Shown here in pieces: positions 1 to 6,924 of a stretch of 9,747 nucleotides of DNA (position 1 is the first letter of the stretch; each line of letters starts with the position of its first letter). The position numbers were made by a program, and so were the translations under genes. This stretch comes from Gallionellaceae bacterium CG11_big_fil_rev_8_21_14_0_20_60_62. GTDB lineage: Bacteria > Pseudomonadota > Gammaproteobacteria > Burkholderiales > Gallionellaceae. A model generated the notes under the pieces. That model ran no database searches and was not told the DNA's origin. It saw only the letters and a list, made by a program, of their open reading frames with translations. The stretch lies in contig PCWU01000055.1 in the NCBI GenBank assembly GCA_002787455.1, positions 298 to 10,044 on the forward strand, in the 5' to 3' direction.

Positions 1-546
1 GGTTATGCAGTGGCACAGGCGGCGCTGGAAAGGGGCGCCGAGGTCACGCTGATCTCCGGGCCAGTGGCGCTGCGACCACCACACGGCGTCGAGGTCGTGA
101 ACGTGGTCAGCGCCGGCGAGATGTTCGAGGCGGTCAAACAAAAAGTAGCGCAGGCTGATATCTTCATCGGCGTGGCGGCGGTGGCCGATTACCGCGCTGC
201 CCAAACCAGCCCGCAGAAGATCAAGAAGAACGATGCCGCGCTGACGCTGCAACTCGTCCCCAACCCGGATATTCTGGCCTATGTCGCCGCCCTGCCGCAG
301 CCGCCGTTCTGTGTCGGCTTTGCCGCCGAAAGTGAAAAGCTGCGCGAGCATGCCACCGCCAAGCGCAAGCAGAAAAATATCCCGTTGCTGGCCGCCAATC
401 TGGCGCAGGACGCCATCGGCAGCGATGACAATGAGTTGCTGCTGTTCGACGCTGCGGGCGAGCACCGCCTGCCGCGCGCGGACAAGCTGACCACCGCGCG
501 CGCGCTGTTGCGGCATGCCGTGACGCTTTACAAAAAGGGGAAATAA
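1..546 (+). CDS. coaBC: Phosphopantothenoylcysteine decarboxylase/phosphopantothenate-cysteine ligase, C-terminal (CoaB) part; 5' end outside window
   Basis: This is the C-terminal 181 residues of the bifunctional coenzyme A enzyme CoaBC. The reading frame is open from base 1, so the start lies upstream of the window. The visible part is the CoaB synthetase domain, which joins cysteine to 4'-phosphopantothenate using CTP in the cytoplasm. Supporting motifs are the Rossmann-like opening [21 protein letters not shown], the AAVADYR segment, the KIKK lysine motif that follows it (K in this loop acts in the ligase reaction in the E. coli family), the NPDIL segment and GFAAE. The C-terminal end is intact. 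The N-terminal flavin-dependent CoaC decarboxylase domain would lie upstream and cannot be seen. Its stop is two bases before the dut start, and the dut ribosome-binding site lies inside its last codons, so the pair is co-transcribed. A coaBC-dut pair is a common proteobacterial arrangement. Confidence 0.95.
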   Translation, partial: GYAVAQAALERGAEVTLISGPVALRPPHGVEVVNVVSAGEMFEAVKQKVAQADIFIGVAAVADYRAAQTSPQKIKKNDAALTLQLVPNPDILAYVAALPQPPFCVGFAAESEKLREHATAKRKQKNIPLLAANLAQDAIGSDDNELLLFDAAGEHRLPRADKLTTARALLRHAVTLYKKGK

Positions 547-548
547 AA

Positions 549-998
549 ATGAAGAAAGTGGACGTCAAAGTGCTGGATCCGCGCCTGCACGAGCACCCGC
601 CCGGATATGCCACGCCCGGTTCGGCCGGCATCGACTTGCGCGCCTGCATCGAGGGTTGCATGACCATTCGCCCCGGCCAATGCGAACTGGTTCCCAGCGG
701 CATCGCCCTGCATCTGAATGACCCGCATTACGCGGCGATGATCCTGCCCCGCTCCGGCCTCGGCCACAAACACGGTATCGTGCTGGGCAATCTGGTCGGT
801 CTGATCGACTCCGACTATCAGGGACAGATATTCATCTCGGTATGGAACCGCGGACAGCATCCGTTCGAACTGATGCCGCTGGAGCGCATCGCGCAACTGG
901 TGGTGGTGCCGGTGGCACAGGTGCAATTCAACATCGTGGAGGAATTCCCAATGAGCCAGCGCGGCAGCGGCGGCTTCGGCAGCACCGGCAAGCACTGA
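549..998 (+). CDS. dut: Deoxyuridine 5'-triphosphate nucleotidohydrolase (dUTPase)
   Basis: Trimeric dUTPase of 149 residues, close to the 151 of E. coli. It hydrolyses dUTP to dUMP and pyrophosphate, keeping uracil out of DNA and supplying dUMP for thymidylate synthesis. All five family motifs are visible: [10 protein letters not shown] (23-32), [10 protein letters not shown] (67-76), GLIDSDYQG (84-92, carrying the catalytic Asp, probably D87), [11 protein letters not shown] (112-122), and the glycine-rich C-terminal arm [12 protein letters not shown] (138-149) that closes over the active site. The start ATG has a good ribosome-binding site, AAGGGG at 535-540, eight bases upstream and inside coaBC. 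A strong hairpin terminator follows 15 bases after the stop, so dut ends the transcription unit. Confidence 0.98.
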   Translation: MKKVDVKVLDPRLHEHPPGYATPGSAGIDLRACIEGCMTIRPGQCELVPSGIALHLNDPHYAAMILPRSGLGHKHGIVLGNLVGLIDSDYQGQIFISVWNRGQHPFELMPLERIAQLVVVPVAQVQFNIVEEFPMSQRGSGGFGSTGKH

Positions 999-1013
999 AC
1001 TGAAACATCCCAT

Positions 1014-1041
1014 AAAAAAGCCGCGCAGTGCGCGGCTTTTT
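1014..1041. terminator. Bidirectional intrinsic terminator between dut and the PEGA lipoprotein gene
   Basis: A perfect 7-bp GC stem, GCCGCGC (1020-1026) and GCGCGGC (1030-1036), closes a 3-base AGT loop. Six A's precede it (1014-1019) and five T's follow it (1037-1041). It therefore reads as a rho-independent terminator on both strands. It lies between the convergent ends of dut (plus) and the lipoprotein gene (minus) and probably serves both. Confidence 0.9.
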
Positions 1042-1062
1042 GCACCTCCGAACGTTGCAACG

Positions 1063-2010
1063 TTACTTGCGCAACTTCATCTCCAGCTCGGTGTGATCCT
1101 CACTGCGCACCGAAACCTTTTCTGCAACCGACTTGTAGCCTTCCAACTCTATCCGCACCGGGTAGATGCCGGGCGTCAAATCCAGGCGCAGCGGGGTCAG
1201 CCCGTAGTAGACATCATTTACATACACTTTGGCGCGTGACGGCACCGAACTTAACAACAACGCACCCTGTAACGAATTGACCGCGGCAACCGCAGGCACA
1301 GGCGGCGCAGACACCATCGGTACAGCAACCGCATTCACGGTTACGCCCGACACCGGCTTGACCGCGGCATTCAAACCAAATAATTCGGGGCGGGTTGACA
1401 TCAGCACCGACAACAGGGATTCCCCGGTCTTGTCGGCAACCACCTGTAATCCGTTGCGCAGGAAATTGGCTACATCCCCTTTGGTGTTGCCGGAACTGCC
1501 GGCATAACGTTCCTGCTTCTCCGCCACCACACCCGACCAGATGACCTGGCCGCTGGCGACTTCGGTCAAAGTCGATTCAATGACGATGTGCAGATAATCG
1601 CGTTCCCTGATCTCGACGCTCAAGGTCTTGATCGATCCGCTCAGTTGAAACTGGGCGTTTTTAGCCCCCGCTCCCAGCATCTGCAAGCCCGCATCGCCCA
1701 GCTGCTTGCGCATGACATCGCCCACCAGAATGACTGCTTCCTGATCCAGCACGATCTGTTTGCCGGTCAGCCCCATGATGCGCGCCGTCGAAACGCCGAC
1801 CTGGCGCGGTTCAACGCCGCTGCGGCCATCTTTGTAGGGTGCGATACGGACAGTGACCGGGTATTTTTGCTCACGCGCGCCGGGTGAGGGTTTGTCCGAT
1901 AACCGGACATGCAACTCGTTGCCCAAATCGATGGAACCACCCAATCCGGTGCAGCCGGACACAAAGAGCAGAAGCACCAGGGGTGCGGCAGCTAAACGGA
2001 ATAACTTCAT
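1063..2010 (-). CDS. PEGA-domain outer-membrane lipoprotein, function unknown
   Basis: A 315-residue predicted lipoprotein. The N-terminus has K2 and R5, a hydrophobic core and the lipobox VSGC with the lipidated cysteine at C20. The next residue is Thr, not Asp, which points to outer-membrane sorting. Residues about 50-205 form an alpha/beta region with an early segment YPVTVRIAPYKDGR and a later SGQVIWSGVVAEK; I recall similar patterns in YajG/ABC-auxiliary-type lipoproteins, but this is only a resemblance. A Pro/Val/Ala-rich linker (about 215-245) leads to a C-terminal PEGA domain (246-313) with the typical VPSRAKVYVNDVYYGLTPL and GIYPVRIELEGY pattern. PEGA domains are linked to surface or cell-wall binding. 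The frame is open further upstream, but I chose the ATG at 2010 because it gives a clean signal peptide and has GGAGA about ten bases upstream. It is probably the last gene of the rppH-CBS-lipoprotein unit. Confidence 0.85.
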   Translation of the reverse strand: MKLFRLAAAPLVLLLFVSGCTGLGGSIDLGNELHVRLSDKPSPGAREQKYPVTVRIAPYKDGRSGVEPRQVGVSTARIMGLTGKQIVLDQEAVILVGDVMRKQLGDAGLQMLGAGAKNAQFQLSGSIKTLSVEIRERDYLHIVIESTLTEVASGQVIWSGVVAEKQERYAGSSGNTKGDVANFLRNGLQVVADKTGESLLSVLMSTRPELFGLNAAVKPVSGVTVNAVAVPMVSAPPVPAVAAVNSLQGALLLSSVPSRAKVYVNDVYYGLTPLRLDLTPGIYPVRIELEGYKSVAEKVSVRSEDHTELEMKLRK

Positions 2011-2043
2011 AAAAATTTGTCTCCAGTAGTGGGGCGGGAGCAT

Positions 2044-2065
2044 GCATTCCTCAACGCCGGAATGC
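2044..2065. other. Small inverted repeat in the CBS-lipoprotein spacer
   Basis: GCATTCC (2044-2050) and GGAATGC (2059-2065) can form a 7-bp stem with an 8-base loop. It lies in the 65-base gap between the CBS gene stop and the lipoprotein start. There is no T-run on either side, so it does not look like an intrinsic terminator. It could be an mRNA-stabilising hairpin, a protein-binding site or chance. Confidence 0.3.
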
Positions 2066-2075
2066 GCTTCCTGTT

Positions 2076-2672
2076 TCAGCCGTGCGCGATGGCCGCTTCG
2101 ATTTCGGCAAAGGTGCGGGCTATCTCGAAGCTTTGCGCCTGCGCGCCAAGCTGGCGCCCGATCTGGGTGGCGGAAAAAATGCCGCACACCAGCTGGCAGC
2201 CATCCTCCAGCGAAGTGGCAACCAGGGCATGCTGGCGATGGGATTTTTTCAGGGTTGCAACAATGGAACCAACCTTGGCCTTTTTTACCTCCTCAATATC
2301 CAGCACCTCCAGCTCCGACTGCGGCGTCATGATGTCGCTGACCAGGATGTCGGCATGGGTGCCGCCCATCTGCTGCAGAAAACGCATCGGCTTTTCACCC
2401 AGAATATCGCTGGCGGTAATGATGCCGGCCACCTGCTCCTCCTCATCCAGCACCAGCAACAGGCGCACGCCGTATTTGATCATCTTGGCGTTGGCCTTGT
2501 TCATCGAGGTCGCGGCACGGACGCTGACAACCGAAACCTTGCTCAAGTCGGTCATCACATCGGTTGCGGGCCCGCTCAACTTGACACGCACCGGCAAGGT
2601 TTGCGAGGGACGGACAAAGGAAGCGCAGACTTTGAGTGGCGTGGAGGCCAAGCTGTTGTATTCGGTGATCAT
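2076..2672 (-). CDS. Two-CBS-domain protein (putative nucleotide-sensing regulatory protein)
   Basis: A 198-residue soluble protein made almost entirely of a CBS domain pair (Bateman module). The first CBS runs about 35-95, with [43 protein letters not shown]. The second runs about 112-180, with the DIMTP motif at 113-117 and [15 protein letters not shown] at its end. Such modules usually bind adenine nucleotides (AMP, ATP, SAM) and regulate a partner; no catalytic domain is visible here, so its target is unknown. The start ATG overlaps the rppH stop as ATGA, and the ribosome-binding sequence CAGGAG lies inside rppH, so translation is probably coupled. An 11-bp tandem duplication sits directly upstream of that ribosome-binding site. 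The 65-base gap to the downstream lipoprotein gene is compatible with one operon. The family call is secure; the function is not. Confidence 0.88.
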   Translation of the reverse strand: MITEYNSLASTPLKVCASFVRPSQTLPVRVKLSGPATDVMTDLSKVSVVSVRAATSMNKANAKMIKYGVRLLLVLDEEEQVAGIITASDILGEKPMRFLQQMGGTHADILVSDIMTPQSELEVLDIEEVKKAKVGSIVATLKKSHRQHALVATSLEDGCQLVCGIFSATQIGRQLGAQAQSFEIARTFAEIEAAIAHG

Positions 2673-3214
2673 GTTTTCTCCTGATTGATATTCAATTGAT
2701 ATTCACTGCACGCACGGTGAAAATGCACCGATTGTCCGCGCAAAGCGGGCAGGTAACGCACCAACTCGTTCAACGCCATCCGGTACACCTCGCGCTTGAA
2801 CTCAATCACCGAGTCCAATTCCACCCAGTAATCGTTCCAGCGCCAGGCATCAAACTCCGGATGCCCAGAGGCGCGCAGACACACATCGCAATCGCGCCCG
2901 GTCAGCCGCAGCAGAAACCATATCTGCTTTTGTCCCCTGAAATGCGAGCGCGACTCGCGCTTGCCCCAACTGTTCGGCACATCGTAACGCATCCATTCCC
3001 GGGTGCGCCCCAGAATCTCGACATGGCAGGCATACAAACCGACTTCCTCGTGCAACTCCCGGTACATCGCCTGTTCCGGCGTTTCGCCGTGCTGGATACC
3101 GCCCTGCGGAAACTGCCATGCGTCCTGCCTGATGCGCTTGCCCCAAAATACCTGATTTTTTGCGTTGGTCAGAACAATGCCGACATTCGGGCGATAACCT
3201 TCTCGGTCTATCAT
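2669..3214 (-). CDS. rppH: RNA pyrophosphohydrolase (Nudix family)
   Basis: RppH removes pyrophosphate from the 5' triphosphate end of mRNAs and so opens them to RNase E decay. The 181 residues (E. coli has 176) begin [14 protein letters not shown], matching the family N-terminus closely, and carry WQFPQGGI (33-40). A complete Nudix box (G38-x5-E44-x7-R52-E53-L-x-E56-E57-x-G59-L60) supplies the metal-binding glutamates. Upstream in-frame codons exist, but the start at 3214 is fixed by this N-terminal match, and CGGGG lies about six bases before it. The gene is divergent from proS, with a 118-base gap. Its stop overlaps the CBS gene start by four bases. The last eight residues (LNINQEKT) are specified by an 11-bp tandem duplication and its frame; with one copy the gene would run on into the CBS frame. 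Confidence 0.96.
   Translation of the reverse strand: MIDREGYRPNVGIVLTNAKNQVFWGKRIRQDAWQFPQGGIQHGETPEQAMYRELHEEVGLYACHVEILGRTREWMRYDVPNSWGKRESRSHFRGQKQIWFLLRLTGRDCDVCLRASGHPEFDAWRWNDYWVELDSVIEFKREVYRMALNELVRYLPALRGQSVHFHRACSEYQLNINQEKT
2684..2705. repeat. Perfect 11-bp tandem duplication at the rppH-CBS junction
   Basis: ATTGATATTCA occurs twice back to back (2684-2694 and 2695-2705) with no mismatch; on the coding (minus) strand this reads TGAATATCAAT twice. It lies in the last codons of rppH, directly before the CAGGAG ribosome-binding site of the CBS gene. Because 11 is not a multiple of three, copy number sets the reading frame: two copies give the present rppH stop, and one copy would make rppH continue in frame into the CBS gene. 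Confidence 0.85.
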
Positions 3215-3271
3215 GATTCGCCCCGTACATTTTGAATGGCACGGATTGTTCCACAATTCGTCCCCGCTGGA

Positions 3272-3300
3272 AAGACGGACAACCGCGCATACAGTAGAAT
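3272..3300 (+). promoter_or_regulatory. Possible proS promoter
   Basis: TAGAAT (3295-3300) matches the sigma70 -10 consensus at five of six positions and lies 33 bases before the chosen proS start. The -35 region is poor: the best candidate, AAGACG at 3272-3277 with a 17-base spacer, shares only the central GAC. This is the only reasonable -10 I saw in the rppH-proS divergent gap for the plus strand. I found no convincing promoter for rppH on the other strand. Confidence 0.25.
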
Positions 3301-3332
3301 TGCGGCCTTTGATGCCACACGGATACCTGGTC

Positions 3333-5048
3333 ATGCGCGTTTCGCAATTTTTTATCTCCACCCTGAAAGAAGCCCCGGCCGAAGCCGAACTGGTCAGCCA
3401 CCGCCTGATGCTGCGCGCCGGCTATATCAAACGGCTGGCCGGCGGCCTTTACACCTGGATGCCGCTCGGCCTGCGCGTGCTGCGCAAAGTGGAAAAAATC
3501 GTGCGCGAAGAAATGAACCGCAGCGGCGCGCTCGAATTGCTGATGCCGGCGGTGCAACCCGCCGAACTGTGGCAGGAAACCGGGCGCTGGGATGTGTTCG
3601 GGCCGCAAATGCTGAAAATCCGCGACCGCCACGACAACCTGTTCTGTTTCGGCCCGACCCACGAGGAAGTGATCACCGATATCGCGCGCCGCGAGATCAA
3701 GAGCTACCGCCAGTTGCCGCTCAATTTCTACCAGATCCAGACCAAGTTCCGCGACGAGGTGCGGCCGCGCTTCGGCGTGATGCGCGCGCGCGAGTTCATG
3801 ATGAAGGACGCCTATTCCTTCCATGCCGACTTCGACAGCCTGCAACAGACTTACCGGGTGATGTACGACACCTACAGCCGCATCTTCAACCGCCTCAATT
3901 TGCAGTTCCGCGCGGTGGCGGCGGATACCGGCGCGATTGGCGGCAGCGGTTCGCACGAGTTCCACGTACTGGCCGATTCGGGCGAGGACGGTTTGGCGTT
4001 TTGCCCCGCTTCGGATTACGCCGCCAACGTGGAGTTGGCCGAAGCGGTTGCGCCTGAGACACCGCGCGCAACCCCCGCCGAGACAATACGAGACGTTGCC
4101 ACGCCCAGCCAGACCACCTGCGGGGACGTGGCCGCGCTGCTCGGCATTCCCTTGCAACGCACCGTAAAACTGCTGGCCGTCATCGCCTCTGAACAACTGG
4201 TCATCCTGCTGCTGCGCGGCGACCACGGCCTGAACGAAGTGAAGGTGGGCAAATTGCCCGGCCTCGCCGATTTCCGTTTCGCGCGCGAAGACGAGATCCG
4301 CGCCTTCTTTAATTGCCCGCCCGGCTTCCTCGGCCCGGTCGGGATCGAGCGCGGCAAGACGCGCGTGATCGCGGATCGGAGCGTGGCGGTGATGAGCGAT
4401 TTCGTCGCCGGCAGCAACAAACCAAAATTCCATACTGCCGGCATCAACTGGGGACGCGACTTGGCCGAACCCGATCTCGTCGCCGACATTCGCAACGTGG
4501 TGGCCGGCGATCCCTCTCCCGACGGCCGTGGCACGCTTGAACTGTGCCGCGGCATCGAGGTGGGTCATATCTTCCAGTTGCGAACCAAATACTCGGAAGC
4601 GATGAAGGCCGTGTATCTCGATGAAAACGGCAAGACACAAATCATGGAGATGGGCTGTTACGGCATCGGCGTGTCGCGCATCGTGGCCGCCGCCATCGAG
4701 CAGAACAATGACGAACGAGGCATCACCCTGCCCGCCGGCATGGCGCCGTTCGAGGTCGCCATCGCCCCCATCGGCTACAAAAAGAGCGAAGCGGTGCGCC
4801 GTGCGGCCGATGCCCTGTACGCAGAACTCTCAGCCGCCGGTATCGAGGTGTTGCTGGATGACCGCGACGAGCGTCCCGGCGTGATGTTTGCCGATCTAGA
4901 ACTGATCGGCATCCCGCATCGCATCACCATCGGCGAACGCAGTCTGAAGGAAGGACAGGTCGAATATCAGGGGCGCCGCGATGCGGGGGCACAGGCCGTG
5001 GCCTTGCAAGACATGGCGAAGCTCGTACAATCGGCGTTATGCGATTAA
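3333..5048 (+). CDS. proS: Prolyl-tRNA synthetase (bacterial type with editing insertion)
   Basis: Class II aminoacyl-tRNA synthetase that charges tRNA-Pro, 571 residues against 572 in E. coli. Visible parts in order: motif 1 region [18 protein letters not shown] (38-55); the proline-site loop FGPTHEE (106-112); motif 2, [26 protein letters not shown] (138-163); the insertion (editing) domain, about 224-400, whose [11 protein letters not shown] contains K279, the lysine conserved for clearing Ala-tRNA-Pro in the E. coli enzyme; motif 3, [13 protein letters not shown] (441-453); and an anticodon-binding domain from about 472. The frame is open further upstream, including an ATG at 3312 that would add seven residues (MPHGYLV). 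I chose 3333 because [13 protein letters not shown] aligns with the family N-terminus. The ribosome-binding site is weak. The last ten bases overlap the next gene. Confidence 0.96.
   Translation: MRVSQFFISTLKEAPAEAELVSHRLMLRAGYIKRLAGGLYTWMPLGLRVLRKVEKIVREEMNRSGALELLMPAVQPAELWQETGRWDVFGPQMLKIRDRHDNLFCFGPTHEEVITDIARREIKSYRQLPLNFYQIQTKFRDEVRPRFGVMRAREFMMKDAYSFHADFDSLQQTYRVMYDTYSRIFNRLNLQFRAVAADTGAIGGSGSHEFHVLADSGEDGLAFCPASDYAANVELAEAVAPETPRATPAETIRDVATPSQTTCGDVAALLGIPLQRTVKLLAVIASEQLVILLLRGDHGLNEVKVGKLPGLADFRFAREDEIRAFFNCPPGFLGPVGIERGKTRVIADRSVAVMSDFVAGSNKPKFHTAGINWGRDLAEPDLVADIRNVVAGDPSPDGRGTLELCRGIEVGHIFQLRTKYSEAMKAVYLDENGKTQIMEMGCYGIGVSRIVAAAIEQNNDERGITLPAGMAPFEVAIAPIGYKKSEAVRRAADALYAELSAAGIEVLLDDRDERPGVMFADLELIGIPHRITIGERSLKEGQVEYQGRRDAGAQAVALQDMAKLVQSALCD
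5004..5031 (+). promoter_or_regulatory. Promoter-like sequence for the lytic transglycosylase gene, inside proS
   Basis: TTGCAA (5004-5009), a 16-base spacer and TACAAT (5026-5031) resemble a sigma70 promoter (four of six and five of six consensus matches). Transcription would start six to eight bases after the -10 box, at about 5038-5039, which is the A of the ATG start codon. The transcript would then have essentially no 5' leader, in keeping with the absence of a Shine-Dalgarno sequence before that start. Confidence 0.4.
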
Positions 5049-5659
5049 ATCTATACTCCCAACCGCTATTGCGGGCGCTGGCACTGGCGGCAGGCGTCTG
5101 TTTCGCCGCCACAGTACAGGCCGGAACGCAACGGGAAGAGGTGCTTGCGGCCAGCGTCAAAGCGGTGTTGCAACGCAGCGTGGCGGATCAGGCTGCGCCC
5201 AAGCTGGCCTTTGCCAACCGCCACGAGGCGGACAAATGGCTGAATGAGATGTCGCGCCGTTTGCAGTCGCGGATGCCGGACAAAAACGCGCGGTTTGAAT
5301 TTCTCAGCACCGTGCATTACGAGGCGACGCGGGCGGGATTGGATGCGCATCTGCTGCTGGCACTGATCGAAGTGGAAAGCGGCTTCCGCAAATATGCGGT
5401 ATCAAAGGCCGGCGCGCGCGGCTATATGCAGGTGATGCCGTTCTGGACCCGCTCCATCGGCACGCCGGAGCATAACCTGTTTCATCTTCGCACCAACCTG
5501 CGCTATGGCTGCACCATCCTGCGCCATTATTTGAATATAGAAAAAGGCGATATCCACCGCGCGCTCGCGCGCTACAACGGCAGTCTGGGCCAGCCGAAAT
5601 ATCCGCAGCGGGTACACGCAGTATGGAAGAAGAAGTGGCGTCCGGTCAGCCGGGGTTGA
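5039..5659 (+). CDS. Periplasmic lytic transglycosylase, SLT domain
   Basis: A 206-residue exported protein. A signal peptide with R2 and R12, a hydrophobic stretch and a probable signal-peptidase I site after VQA (A28) directs it to the periplasm. Residues about 95-200 form a soluble-lytic-transglycosylase (family 1, lysozyme-like) domain: ALIEVESGF (108-116) with the catalytic acid probably E113, [11 protein letters not shown] (124-134, the usual GxxGLMQxMP motif with Tyr for Leu), and ALARYNGS (175-182), the family's YN motif. Such enzymes cleave the MurNAc-GlcNAc bond of peptidoglycan to a 1,6-anhydro product, for wall turnover or to make room for envelope machines. The start overlaps the proS end by ten bases in another frame. 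No Shine-Dalgarno is evident, and a -10 box lies seven bases upstream of the ATG. The specific subfamily is not resolved. Confidence 0.88.
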   Translation: MRLNLYSQPLLRALALAAGVCFAATVQAGTQREEVLAASVKAVLQRSVADQAAPKLAFANRHEADKWLNEMSRRLQSRMPDKNARFEFLSTVHYEATRAGLDAHLLLALIEVESGFRKYAVSKAGARGYMQVMPFWTRSIGTPEHNLFHLRTNLRYGCTILRHYLNIEKGDIHRALARYNGSLGQPKYPQRVHAVWKKKWRPVSRG

Positions 5660-5675
5660 TTTCAGGATCAGCAAT

Positions 5676-5800
5676 TAACCACGGATGCCCGCGGATTTAC
5701 ACAGATAAACAAAAGACGATATCAACCCTCGTCGGAGAACTATACTTTGTGCAGCCCCGACTCCGCATAGTCCGCGTTCTTACCGGTATTGATCTGTGCC
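5676..5800. repeat. Degenerate 10-bp-periodic repeat units flanking a spacer core
   Basis: The gap between the convergent transglycosylase and thioredoxin genes begins with three imperfect units at exact 10-base spacing: CCACGGATG (5679-5687), CCGCGGATT (5689-5697) and ACACAGATA (5699-5707). The far end (about 5761-5800), read on the minus strand, has related but weaker units such as GGCACAGATC and AACGCGGAC, so the element looks like degenerate units pointing inward around a core of about 50 bases. A small hairpin GACGA/TCGTC (5715-5719 and 5729-5733) lies in the core. I recall CCACGGATG/CACAGAT-type repeats as common intergenic elements in several bacterial groups; that is memory, not a search result. 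No terminator or gene is seen in this spacer. Confidence 0.4.
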
Positions 5801-5813
5801 TAATTTAAATTTG

Positions 5814-6275
5814 TCAGGGTTTAGTGCTTTTGATGTATGACTCGACACTGTCGCGCGTGAGCATGCCCTGCTGGTAACTGACCAGCTCCCCGCGCGGATT
5901 GTAGAGATAGGAAGTGGGCAGCACCGTCACCTCGCCCACCTGTTCGGCCAGGTCATAATCCCCCAGCACGACCGGATAATTCACTTTGAAACGCTCAACA
6001 AACTGGCGCACCGATTTCGCGCTCGAGTCGAGCGCGACCCCGATCACCACCATATCTTTATTACTGTGCGCCCGGTGCAGATCAACCAGATCGGGGATCT
6101 CTTCCAGACAGGGCGGACACCAGGTCGCCCAAAAATTCACCAGTACCCACTTGCCGCGATAATCGGCCAACCGTTGCGGCTGGCCTTGCATATCCTCGAA
6201 CACGAAGGGCTGCGCACCCGCTGCAACGACTCCCGGCAACAGCAGCAACGCCAGCGCCAGTCCCCGCCAACGCAT
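5814..6275 (-). CDS. TlpA-like periplasmic thioredoxin-family protein
   Basis: A 153-residue exported thiol-disulfide protein. The N-terminus has R2 and R4, a Leu/Ala-rich hydrophobic stretch (5-19) and a possible cleavage site near A19-A21. The thioredoxin fold follows: VLVNFWATWCPPC places the redox pair at C53 and C56 (WCPPC, typical of TlpA/ResA reductases), and VTVLPTSYL gives the cis-proline P120. It probably keeps cysteines of periplasmic or membrane proteins reduced, for example in cytochrome c or copper-site maturation, but the partner is not visible here. A TTG at 6278 would add one residue; I prefer the ATG at 6275 because it forms a TGATG overlap with the upstream UPF0114 stop, with AAGGA (6285-6289) nine bases upstream. 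Translation of the two genes is likely coupled. Confidence 0.9.
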   Translation of the reverse strand: MRWRGLALALLLLPGVVAAGAQPFVFEDMQGQPQRLADYRGKWVLVNFWATWCPPCLEEIPDLVDLHRAHSNKDMVVIGVALDSSAKSVRQFVERFKVNYPVVLGDYDLAEQVGEVTVLPTSYLYNPRGELVSYQQGMLTRDSVESYIKSTKP

Positions 6276-6835
6276 CAATGCGCGTCCTTGCCGTCAGTTG
6301 CCGCCGCCGAATGGCCGTCGGACGCATGGGTCAGATACAGCGCCAGGGCGATCAGCGCAATCGCCGCACCGAAATACACCAGATCGATCGGCGCTTCGAT
6401 AGCCATACCGAGCGCTTCCTCAAACAGGGTCACGATCATGATCATCAAGATAACCTTGGCCAAGCGCTGCTTCAGATCATCCAGATTGCTGATCACCAGG
6501 ATCTTGCTGGAGGCGCGGCTACCATGCGCCTGGTCGATATCGCTGATAAACAGCTCATACAAGCCGAGCGAAAAGATCAGCATCACGGTCGCCAACAGGT
6601 AACCGTCCACCACTTCGACGATATGCGACACCGTGCTGTCGTGCAGAGCTTTGCGTGCCTCTTCGGTCAGGGAGGAATCGGCGTAATGCAGGGCGTGCTG
6701 GAACAGATAGAGAACATCGACTGTCGCCAGATAGAAGATGGCAAAACCGGCCAGCAAACTGCCGATGACCGCGCTCAAAATAACGAAGCGGCTGTTCCAC
6801 AATGCCCCTTCAAATAACTTTTCCAGAAAATTCAT
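6275..6835 (-). CDS. UPF0114 (YqhA-type) inner-membrane protein
   Basis: A 186-residue multi-pass membrane protein of the UPF0114/YqhA family, whose function is not established. Features seen: an N-terminal FEGALWNSRFVIL segment typical of the family; hydrophobic segments at about 16-38, 77-98, 127-146 and 149-169; the segment VDGYLLATVMLIFSLGLYELFIS (76-98), also characteristic; and a polar loop with SNLDDLKQRLAKVI (116-129). The tail is short and His/Ala/Asp-rich. The start ATG has an excellent ribosome-binding site, AAGGAG (complement of 6841-6846), five bases away. Its stop overlaps the TlpA-like gene start by one base, so the two are made together. The YihY-family gene lies 87 bases upstream on the same strand, possibly the same operon but with a weak terminator-like hairpin between. 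Confidence 0.88.
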   Translation of the reverse strand: MNFLEKLFEGALWNSRFVILSAVIGSLLAGFAIFYLATVDVLYLFQHALHYADSSLTEEARKALHDSTVSHIVEVVDGYLLATVMLIFSLGLYELFISDIDQAHGSRASSKILVISNLDDLKQRLAKVILMIMIVTLFEEALGMAIEAPIDLVYFGAAIALIALALYLTHASDGHSAAATDGKDAH

Positions 6836-6891
6836 GTTCTCTCCTTTATCGATTCACCACGCCCGCCGCGCGGGGCGCGCATTAAAGCCGA

Positions 6892-6924
6892 AAAGCCGCA
6901 ATCGGGCAACTTTAAGGCGGCTTT
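6892..6924 (-). terminator. Weak terminator-like hairpin at the end of the YihY-family gene
   Basis: GCGGCTTT (6917-6924) and AAAGCCGC (6892-6899) are perfectly complementary, giving an 8-bp stem with a 17-base loop. On the minus strand the stem ends in TTT followed by TCGGCTTTAA, a short and interrupted T-tract. The stem includes part of the YihY gene's stop codon. It may partly end transcription before the UPF0114 gene, but the long loop makes it weak. Confidence 0.3.

Noticed and set aside
1229..1887. Plus-strand open frames antisense to the lipoprotein gene
   Set aside because: They are shadows of the lipoprotein coding strand, which has a lipobox, a PEGA domain and a ribosome-binding site.
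2044..2065. The inverted repeat as a terminator of the CBS gene
   Set aside because: No T-tract follows the stem on the minus strand, so it lacks the second half of an intrinsic terminator; it was kept only as a low-confidence hairpin.
2017..2688. Two long plus-strand open frames (2017-2688 and 2082-2684) antisense to the CBS gene
   Set aside because: Both mirror the CBS coding region; the minus-strand frame has clear CBS motifs and a good ribosome-binding site, and the plus-strand translations show no family features.
2850..4640. A 596-codon open frame on the minus strand, antisense to proS and part of rppH
   Set aside because: It is a shadow of two well-recognised genes in GC-rich sequence. 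Its translation is biased in His, Ala, Arg and Gln with no recognisable domain, and it would overlap the conserved ProS and RppH frames completely.
5679..5708. The 10-bp units as a CRISPR array
   Set aside because: The units are about 10 bases, adjacent, imperfect and only three in number, with no spacers; there are no cas genes in the window.
5623..5808. A 61-codon plus-strand open frame across the transglycosylase-thioredoxin spacer
   Set aside because: It starts inside the transglycosylase gene in another frame and then runs through the repeat spacer; there is no ribosome-binding site and no recognisable protein feature.
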